NCBI GenBank assembly: GCA_960531495.1
Contig: OY482853.1
Location: 2,396,565 to 2,460,564, forward strand
Source of the DNA: Zeus faber
Taxonomy: Eukaryota; Chordata; Actinopteri; Zeiformes; Zeidae
Direction: 5' to 3'
Length of the DNA stretch: 64,000 bases
Numbering within the stretch: the stretch's first letter is position 1; every line of letters starts with the position of its first letter. This document shows, piece by piece, positions 55,665-64,000 of the stretch. Under the pieces are notes generated by a model, which saw only the letters and a list, made by a program, of their open reading frames with translations, was not told where the DNA came from and ran no database searches. Made by a program: the position numbers and the translations under genes.

Positions 55665-56827
55665 CTAAAAGGTTCCTACTGTTGAGGAAACTAAGATGCT
55701 TCACGAGCACACTAGTGTCTTAGATGATGGTCTTACACCGCCAGAAATATTCTAGTGGACAAAGGTGGGATTTGAAGAAGCGGAGAATAATAATAATAAT
55801 CACCATAATAATAATCATAATAATCATAATGTTTCCCTGTAGTAAACCCTTCAGACAGACCCTCAGAGAGAAGCAGAAACGTCTTCATTCTGTGGCCGTC
55901 GGCTTTTCTCAGATAACAGCACAATGTGTGCATTGTGTCCGACGCGGAGCACCAAGCGCTCTGCGGCGCGTTCAGCACGTGATGAATGAGAGCTGAGGTC
56001 ACACCGAGGAGCTGCCGTTTGATCCACTGGGTCCAATCGGACTCAATAAGGTTCTTGTCAGATGTGATGCTCTGCTCTCGTCGGGGAGACGCCGGTGAAG
56101 CTTGGGTCCAAACAGTCGTTACTGGATGTTCTCCAACGGTGTCGACGTCTTGTTGGGGTGAAGTTTAACTACTAATCGTTTTGCTGGGGCCCCATGGAAC
56201 CCCTCGAAGGACCCCTCAGGTGTCCCCCACACTGCACTTTGAGAACCACTGGCATAAGACACATCTCCGCAAACTCTGCTCAATTCTGTCTCTACTCAAG
56301 CGAGGTTACACCAGGAGAGAAACCCAGACGTCCATCCTTCCCTAAAGGACCTCCCTGATCTTCTACCTCCTCGTCCCTGAGATCCCAGGGTTCCAGAGCA
56401 GAGCGGGTGAAGGGGTCAAGGGGTCTCAGGTGATCGCTGACCTCTCGGGGAGAGAGGACCAGGATCCACAGCGTCGCCCTCGGCGAACCACCCAGCGAAA
56501 GACCGTGGAGGGGGCGACACCTGTTGGGACAGAGCAGAGACTCGCTCTCAAATTTCCCTTCAACAGAAATATCAACTCACCCTTCCCTCCCTCCTCCCGC
56601 CGGCACGTTCAGACCCGGGTGTGCGTGTGCTCCGCCCTCATCTCCCTGCGGCTACGTCAGTGACCGCCCCACGCTGCTGCTCCGAGAGGAGGCGTCACCA
56701 GCTCAGCTCCGGGTGTTTTCCAATATCAGAGTCCAGCTGAGAGGGAGAGGAGGCCTCGGAGCCGCCCCTCCCCAAATTCCTCCTGCTTCCTTCCCTGCAC
56801 CCCAGCTGGCGCGGGGAAGACACCACC

Positions 56828-56858
<31 letters not shown>

Positions 56859-57490
56859 GGGGAGACAGGGGAAAGCAAGGAGCTGAACCGCCTCCCTCCC
56901 TCACGATGCCAGCTGCCCCCGCTCTGCAGAAAAGAGCTCCAACAATGACATTCCTCTCTCTCTCTCTCTCTGAGAGAGATAAACCGGCGGCGTGTGAGGA
57001 TTACAACTGACACTTGGAAAGGCCTGATGCTCCCTCATCCCTCTGTGGTGTGCATGGAGCCTGCGATGCTTTATCTTTAAATATATTTTCTGCAGCAGAG
57101 TCACAGGTCAACGTGGACACAGAGCAGCCACCGTCACTGAAAGGTGATAAAGAACAACCTTGCCTTTGTAACTGGAAGAAATTAGTTCTTGGATCAACCA
57201 AAAATAAAAAAATTCCTAGAACTTGAAATTGACATATTAAGATACACAAATGAAGTTTAGAAAAACCTAAATAATATATAGTTTTAACCAATGAAAACAC
57301 TGTTTTCTCAGTTGATCCCACGACTCTGAGCCAAGGATTCAGTGTTTTTAACGCTCACATTGTTCTGCTGTTCTGCAGTCCTCCAGTAGGGGGCCACAGA
57401 GCCCCCGCCCTCTCTCTTTTAAATAGTTTACACGTCAGCCCCCCACCCACCCACCCCCCAGCCCCCCAGCCCCTCCCATGGAAGACTTAC
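55665..57490. other. trim3 upstream region
   Basis: Includes an AAT/AATCAT run (55788-55830), a CpG-richer stretch with GC and CRE-half sites (56560-56800), a (CTGT)n run at 56826-56857 and a (CT)n run at 56953-56972. No coding exon recognised. Confidence 0.55.
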
Positions 57491-57650
57491 AGTTGGAATC
57501 CACGCAGACCCCATTGTTGTGCAACTGAGGGCCGAGGCAGATCCCTTTCACTGTCCACACCCCGGCCTGGCTGCCAGCCCTCCCTCCCTCCCCCCTTCGC
57601 ATGGAGCGGTGACATCAGCAGGAAGCTGGTCGGCCCAGAGGCTCCGCCCT
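57491..57650 (-). promoter_or_regulatory. possible trim3 noncoding first exon and promoter
   Basis: On the minus strand GATTCCAACT is followed by a consensus donor GTAAGT at 57490-57485. Upstream of it lie a CRE-like TGATGTCA (57610-57617) and a GC box GGGCGGAGC (57641-57650). This fits a 5' UTR exon spliced to the acceptor at 54028. It is inference; an unrelated transcript is possible. Confidence 0.3.
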
Positions 57651-60060
57651 CTCAGTCTCACTACAGGCTGCTTCTCTGCTCCAACCATGAGAGGTTTCAC
57701 CCTTATTTGAGAGTCGGTTCTAGATGAGTGGCTCAGTGAAAGGAGTCAGTTTTCCAACTGTTTGTTTGTAGGTTGGGTTGGTGTAACGTACGGCGAGCGA
57801 GGGAGGACTTCCTGAACAATGAACGAGAGGAATTTGCACAGGAAATTTTTAATCATGTCACAATTATTTATTTGGGTGGAAGAACGCAAGCTGTGCAACC
57901 CAGGAAATCTATTTGCCGCAGTCTCTCCAAATGATTTATTTTGGCAGAGAAATACAAAGTGTGAATTATAAAAATGATTTACTTCCGTCAATATGATTTA
58001 TGTTGGTGGAATGCAAAGTGTAAATCAATCACATTGAGTATTAATTGTGTCAAATGATTTGTCTGTTTTCCCAAATGTATTTAACCCCCAGGAATTAATT
58101 CAGTTTGTGTTGTCGAAGACGCTCTCATTCGCCAATGACTGAATCAAAACTTTGCACACGCTTGACTCGCCGCTCACGGCTCTTTTTGTTGGTAAATCCA
58201 GATTCAGATTCAGTTCAGCCTGAAGTGTGTCCTGAGTCGTACTGAGCCATGAACCAAACAAACAAACAAACAAACACTCTTTTGCCAGAGTGACTCCTGA
58301 TAGCTGAGTCATTTCAAAGATGTGTTCACTATGAAGGAATCGTTTTTGAGTCTTGCATCCCTGCTCTGCTGCAGGCCTGCAAAAAAATAAATAAATCTTT
58401 CCCTTCCGTCCCCCGAACGGCACGTCCACCACCCACCGCCCACCGCCTCTCCTCCACCGCCTCTCCTCCACCGCCTCTCCTCCACCGCCTCTCCTCCACC
58501 GCCTCTCCTCCACCGCAGAGAGCAGCTTCAAAGAGACATTAAGACACAGCACAAGAGGAAACAACAGATGGAACCAGGAGGAGAAGGAAAACAGACGGAA
58601 AGTGTGGAAACGCCCTGATTCCAGAGCAGTGACAAGCAATGAGCGAAATCAGGAAAGAATCCCAAAGAAAACACATCCCAGGTCAGCTTGGAGAAGCTCG
58701 TCTCGGACACGAGGAGGAGGAGGAGTCAACATCCTGTTCATGTGTTTCCTTGAGGGAAAGCCTCGTTCAGCACTTTGCTCAGACATTATCATAACGCCGC
58801 CATGAGGCTTCTCCTTCAGTCTTGGTGGTGAAATGGAGCCTGCTGCGCCCTGAGGAGGAGGATGCTGCGCCCTGAGGAGGAGGATGCTGCGCCCTGAGGA
58901 GGTGGATGCTGCTTCCTGAGGAGGAGGATGCTGCTGCTCCCTGAGGAGGAGGATGCTGCTTCCTGACCCCAAACTCCAGTTCTTTCAGTTTAACGACTAC
59001 AAAAGGATGTATCCCAATATGACTGTATTATGTTTTAACATTTCTGAAGCACGTTAAATTCCAGTATTGATTTCCCGCTGTAACGATTGTATTGCGTGGC
59101 ATTTCCAACACTCTCAACTGGGGCCAAGTGGCTTAGTGGCCCCCTGCGGGGCCCGGGGCCTCGTCTACCATCTGGATGACCACACTGCAGAGACAGCATC
59201 TGCACATTAACACACGTCTGGTCGCTCATGCTCCCAGTTGCAGCCACACCCCAAACGGTGCGACCGGTCAGAACGCAGGTTATGCGGCGTGGATCAAATC
59301 CAGAATGTGAAGGTCGTAAAGGTCAAATGGGTTCAGCACCAACAAAGGTCACGTTAAAATGCTGGTTCCATCAAAAGGAAAACCTTCTAACCGGGCTTCA
59401 ATGCAGTCCAACGGGGCAAACAATTAAAATCTCCTTTTCCACAACAAATATAGACGGACAGTCTATTAAGTATTCAGGAAAATAAATAGTCCCAAAGCGT
59501 GTGAGTCTAGACTAGAAAACAGGAAGTCAGAGACTAGAAAACAGGAAGTCAGAGACTAGAAAACAGGAAGTCAGAGACTAGGAAAAAGTAGGTTGCGTCA
59601 CTTCGTCCTGACAACCTGCTGTAGCGTAGCTGGGCGTGGTCAGTGAACTGTGGATATGAACGAACATTCACCTCAAGCCACAAATGGAACAGGAAGAAGG
59701 AAGGGTTTGGAGAACAGGAAGCGAGGGAGAGCGAGGACGAGGCGGAACCGCAATGTTTCGCACCCAATCCGGGAATCTGCAGTTGAATCCGCACGGACGA
59801 CGCTGGCGTGACGCGGAGCAGAGCTGCAGTGGGGGGGGCAGGGGAGGACGGAGCCCGTTCTTCCAGGTCGACGTTCAGGGGGGAAACGTGGCTCCGGGTC
59901 GGACCCGCTCAGAAGGCCGCGTCGCGACGGGGCCCGGGCGGGAGAACATGAGAGATGGAGACCGTCCTCCCCTTCTCCCCCTGGTTCCTTCCAAAACCGG
60001 GAGACGGCCACGGTCTGGTTCCACCGCAAACGGTTTGATGCATCAGAGGAAGAAAGGTCT
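57651..60060. other. upstream region with short tandem repeats
   Basis: Mostly unique. It holds (CAAA)n at 58255-58276, a CCGCCTCTCCTCCA array (58436-58515), a GAGGAGGATGCTGCGCCCT array (58845-58968) and three AACAGGAAGTCAGAGACTAG units (59516-59582). No gene recognised. Confidence 0.65.
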
Positions 60061-60064
60061 TCGG

Positions 60065-60412
60065 GACAGGAAACACCCAAGCAGGATCCACAGAGAAACC
60101 CTGAAGCAGGATCCACAGAGAAACCCTGAAGCAGGATCCACAGAGAAACACTGAAGCAGGATCCATAGAGAAACACTGAAGCAGGATCCACAGAGAAACA
60201 CTGAAGCAGGATCCACTGAGAAACCCTGAAGCAGGATCCACAGAGAAACCCTGAAGCAGGATCCACAGAGAAACACTGAAGCAGGATCCACAGAGAAACA
60301 CTGAAGCAGGATCCACAGAGAAACCCTGAAGCAGGATCCACAGAGAAACCCTGAAGCAGGATCCACAGAGAAACACTGAAGCAGGATCCACAGAGAAACA
60401 CTGAAGCAGGTT
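60065..60412 (+). repeat. 25-bp minisatellite, about 13 copies
   Basis: Unit AAGCAGGATCCACAGAGAAA plus CCCTG or CACTG, almost identical between copies. As 25 is not a multiple of 3, the array stays open in several frames and makes false open frames of up to 247 codons. Confidence 0.97.
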
Positions 60413-61390
60413 GCACAGCTTCAATTATTCATGGGATGCGTTACATAAGCCGCAGATCCTCACGCGCTAAACTTAGCAGAGTTTACTTTAAAAAGCGTCT
60501 GTGTTGGTTTTTCCTGGACTCCAGCACGGCCCTCAGAATCATCATCTCATGCAGATATTCTGTCACGTTGCTTCCAAAAAGGCGTCGTCTCCCGTTGAAC
60601 CTGAACCTGACGATCGTGATGAGAATGAGATTTGGGCCGTCGTCGTCGTTGTCTCATGTGCTCTGGTTCTGCACCACTTTTCTTCTTGTATGTGGAAAAA
60701 AATAAAAATAAAAGAAATAGCAATTAGAAATCTGCAACTTATTTGTCGGCCTTGGCAACCAACAGCTGATGCGTGTTTGGCAACTGGGCAACCACTTCTA
60801 AAGGTTGGTGGTTGGAGCTGTTGAACATATTATCTGTTCAAGCAGGACGTCATTTGAACCGCACACATAATAAATTCCCAAATTCCATTTGGTTGATACA
60901 ACTGAATGTGTTTCCTCTGCCGTCGCAATGAGGCCCGGACCAAACCACACCAGTTACCCAGGACCAGCAACGGGACTGGGAGCCCTGGAGCTGCCAGAAG
61001 CCTAGTGGGAGTAGGAGTCCCGGCGGGAGTAGGAGCCCTGGTAGGACTGGGAGCGGGGGCCCTGCCTGGTGGGAACCATGCTGGGCTGATGTTCTGCTGA
61101 TCTGTCTGTGGAGCCCGATAAACATCTACAGAGTGGATCCATGTTGATAAGAGGAACAGGAGCCTCCTGAAGAGACATTACCAACATCATCAATCCATGC
61201 TCCACCATGTTCCATCATGTGCCACCATGCTCCATGCTCCACCATGTTGCATGATGTGCCATCATGCTACGTCATGCTCCGTCATGCTCCGTCATGCTCC
61301 GTCATGTTCCATGTCCAGGACGTTCCATGTCTTTTGTTGTTAAAAATGGTTCGGCCACTTTCATCCACCTTTACTGTGCATTAACACATT
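60413..61390. other. unique and mildly repetitive DNA
   Basis: Includes GGGAGTAGGAGCCC-type units (61005-61065) and CATGCTCC units (61195-61310). The segment 60745-60815 matches 12470-12530. No coding exon. Confidence 0.6.
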
Positions 61391-61396
61391 TAAATG

Positions 61397-61535
61397 AGAG
61401 AGAGACACAGAGAGAAACAGAGAGAGAGACAGAGAGAGACGGAGAGAGGGGGGGGAGACAGAGAGAGAGAGAGAGACAGAGAGAGACGGAGAGAGGGGGG
61501 GGAGACAGAGAGAGAGAGAGAGAGACAGAGAGAGA
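61397..61535. repeat. GA-rich microsatellite
   Basis: AGAGAGACAGAGAGAGACGG units in two near-identical halves, each ending in a G-run. Confidence 0.95.
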
Positions 61536-62027
61536 CTGTCGCTCGCCCACAGTGTACATCACAGCGGCTGACTAAACACAATGTGCCGCCTGCCATCGTG
61601 CACACGTCCATCACACGCCTGAGGGCCACGCCCAGGTGGCTATGGATGGATGTGTAGTAGTAGTAGTAGTACTACAGTAATCTACACAACAAAATATACA
61701 TCTATGAATTAACAGAATATCAGATTTCATGTTGAATGAACCCAAGTGAGATGCATCACAGTGCATTCTGGGTAATTTGTCATATATTCATTTATTTTTG
61801 ATTCGATTGGGTTTTGGTTGTTTTGCTTCGCTTTACTCCAAATGACCCAAGTGGGTGTAGGAACATGTTTGTGTGTTTTAAATTGCACTTTAACCTTTAA
61901 TGATATATTTTTAACCTTTTATTTCTGTGTTTTGATTCTTATTCACCTTCATATCATGTACGTTACATCTTATGTAAAACACTTTGAGGAAATAAACTGG
62001 TCTCCAGCCAAGAACAATGGTGACAGG

Positions 62028-62044
62028 ATGTGTGTGTGTGTGCG

Positions 62045-62090
<46 letters not shown>

Positions 62091-62236
62091 GCGTGTGTGT
62101 GTGTGTGTGTGCGTGTGTGTGCGTGTGTGCATGTGTGTGCATGTGTGTGCATGTGTGTGCGTGTGTGCATGTGTGTGCATGTGTGTGCATGTGTGTGTGT
62201 GTGTGTGTGCATGTGTGTGCATGTGTGTGTGTGTGG
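62028..62236 (+). repeat. compound GT / AT / GCATGTGT array
   Basis: (GT)n, then (AT)n at 62049-62084, then GT with regular GCAT and GCGT interruptions. Confidence 0.97.
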
Positions 62237-62553
62237 TGCTTATCAAACACACGTCACATCAGAAGACGCCACGAGGCTTTGACGCTGGAAACATCTACAT
62301 CAGCAGGAAACGCAGCTCGGTGATACGCCGTCACTGGTCGTCATGGAGACCTGGCTCCAGGCACAATTTAAATTCCATAAATGTAAGTGAACATTCAAAG
62401 CGTCATTCCTCTGTCCACCCAACGGCTCAGAAAGCCACGGGAGGGCGTGTCCGTCCGTCCGTCTCGTTCCATTTCTCACTTTTCTATTTCACATTTAAAA
62501 GTCATTTATTTTGGAGTTTTGTTGAAATTAAGAGAGATGCCAAGACGTGGATG

Positions 62554-62556
<3 letters not shown>

Positions 62557-62597
<41 letters not shown>

Positions 62598-62598
62598 C
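62557..62598. repeat. (AAT)n microsatellite
   Basis: About 14 AAT units. Confidence 0.97.
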
Positions 62599-62747
62599 CT
62601 AATAGAAGGTGTGATGTCTGTCACGTGTCTGTGGTTCCACGACAAACCACAAAATATATGTGGTGGAAGGAACTGAACCTGTCTCCATCATCCATCAGTT
62701 TCTGCTTCTCTACGTTAAATCAACATGTTTGTAATAAGACTTGTTGC

Positions 62748-62890
62748 CTTGTTGCCATGTTGACATGTTGCCATGTTGACATGTTGACATGTTGCCATGT
62801 TGCCATGTTGACATGTTGACATGTTGACATGTTGACATGTTGCCATGTTGACATGTTGACATGTTGACATGTTGACATGTTGCCTTGTTA
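62748..62890 (+). repeat. 8-bp array ATGTTGAC / ATGTTGCC
   Basis: About 17 units that alternate irregularly between two forms differing by one base. Confidence 0.95.
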
Positions 62891-63690
62891 TCTTGTTATC
62901 TTGTCTGTTGGCGTCAGATCTTGATTCCATCTTTCCCTGCATCAGATCGACCGTGTGGGTGAAACATCAACAGGTCATCACCGGATGTTCTACCCAGAAT
63001 CCCTCACTTCAGCGTGATCACCAGAGAACCCAACAGAGTCAGCCATGGTGGAGTCAAACCACGGCGCCTCAGACTCAGAGGAGACTTGGTGTTAAACGGG
63101 GAAAACCAGGAGGACATTGATTTATGGATCATTTCAGTGATTTAAGGAAGGATCTGAGGAGCGTGAAGATGGAGCCGCGCTGCAGGACTCCTCCAGCCAA
63201 TGAGAGACGTTGAAAATGAGAGACGGCCGCGACACGAGTCCATTCACCAACAGCCGACCAGGAGTCCTGATCTCATGACGCCACGCGGGGTTTGGCACGG
63301 AGGCAGCGCCAGATTACCCGGAATCCCGACTCTCAAAACCCTAAATCTCAGTAATCGATCCACAAATAAATCCAAAAGGCAATAAGAAAAAAACAGTGAA
63401 GAAGTGTTGACGACGTCGGCGCCGATCGGATCGAGTAAAAAAAACAAATAAACGCTCAAAACGTCCCTCACGTCACAGCGACGAAGGCCCAAAATGTGCT
63501 TCATTATCTGGTCGTGTGAACCCTGCGTGTTTTCCTGGACGAACGACAGGAAATCAAAGTTCTTCATTTCCTGCTTCGGTTCAGACGAGTGCCACGCCGC
63601 GTTGAACAAAACGTCTGATTCCGTCTGTTCCACCGCGGAAGATGAAACTGTCGCTCCAAGCCGTACAGAGGAAAGACGCTCTTTGTGACC
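62891..63690. other. unique sequence without recognised genes
   Basis: Balanced composition with many CpGs. Short open frames are seen, but no splice-bounded conserved exon was recognised. Confidence 0.55.
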
Positions 63691-63925
63691 CCTGCCCCGC
63701 CCCCTGCCCCGCCCCCTGCCCCGCCCCCCGCTGCCTCGCCATTTATCCAAAGTTTATTCATATGACACGTGTCCCGCGTCCAAGTTCAACCACATTGGAC
63801 ACTGCACGTCGTGGTGGGCGGGAAGTAGATCGGACCAATGGTGGTCGAGATAATCTAAGGACAGACAGACAGACAGACAGACAGACACATTCATACAGAC
63901 AGACAGACAGACAGACAGACTCCTG
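63691..63925. repeat. CCCCTGCCCCGC repeat and (GACA)n microsatellites
   Basis: Three to four 12-base GC-box-like units at 63691-63728, then GACA runs at 63860-63887 and 63896-63921. Confidence 0.9.
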
Positions 63926-64000
63926 CCTTTATAGTTAGAGAAGTTAGACAGTTGGATTAGAAATTAGATTAGATGTTCGGATCAAGCGCCTCATCTCAGG

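Noticed and set aside
60065..60412. CRISPR-like appearance of regular repeats
   Set aside because: Units are contiguous with no unique spacers, in a vertebrate genome; it is a minisatellite.
59673..60424. 247-codon and 171-codon minus-strand frames with repeated VDPASGFLCGSC
   Set aside because: A 25-bp minisatellite that happens to be stop-free in several frames; not a protein.

Overview
The window looks like nuclear DNA of a ray-finned (teleost) fish. The evidence is intron-rich vertebrate genes, very abundant (CA)n and other microsatellites, a Tc1-like DNA transposon, a V-SINE-type tRNA-derived repeat and fish-type LINE pieces. There are no bacterial-style operons. Two protein-coding genes are supported, both on the minus strand and arranged head to tail.

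Positions 1 to about 34,100 hold the 5' part of frem2 (FRAS1-related extracellular matrix protein 2). Six exons can be read: a giant first exon (28915-33907), then 27820-27909, 8487-8633, 5011-5241, 1547-1672 and 856-1107. Together they encode a signal peptide, an N-terminal region, the CSPG repeats and the first two Calx-beta domains, about 1,946 residues. The rest of the gene lies beyond position 1. Intron 2 is about 19 kb. It holds microsatellites, a V-SINE fragment, three copies of one LINE-type 3' tail, an esterase-bearing retroelement remnant, a solo LTR with target-site duplication, and long unique stretches that could contain conserved enhancers.

Positions 34,100-43,495 are the intergenic region: AAT repeats, an old duplicated segment, a decayed Tc1-like element (38271-39764), two long (CA)n arrays, an AGG-rich tract, and a minisatellite directly after the trim3 stop codon that carries six AAACCGGTT sites.

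Positions 43,496-54,027 hold a complete trim3 coding region (RING, B-box, coiled coil, filamin domain, six NHL repeats). It spans 11 coding exons with consistent phases and predicts 753 residues, close to mammalian TRIM3. Its introns contain a LINE remnant, a perfect 32-bp inverted repeat and a 5' splice site that opens straight into (GT)66. Positions 54,028-64,000 are upstream of trim3: a minisatellite of AAGATGG units, a tRNA-derived SINE, a possible noncoding first exon and promoter near 57.5 kb, and many simple or tandem repeats. No further gene was recognised there.

FREM2 is an epithelial basement-membrane protein of the Fraser complex and TRIM3 is a cytoplasmic E3 ligase enriched in neurons. 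They have no known shared pathway, so adjacency is the only link seen here. No clearly novel system is proven. The best leads are the microsatellite splice donor in trim3, the grainyhead-like minisatellite, the intronic hairpin and the solo LTR nested in a LINE tail.
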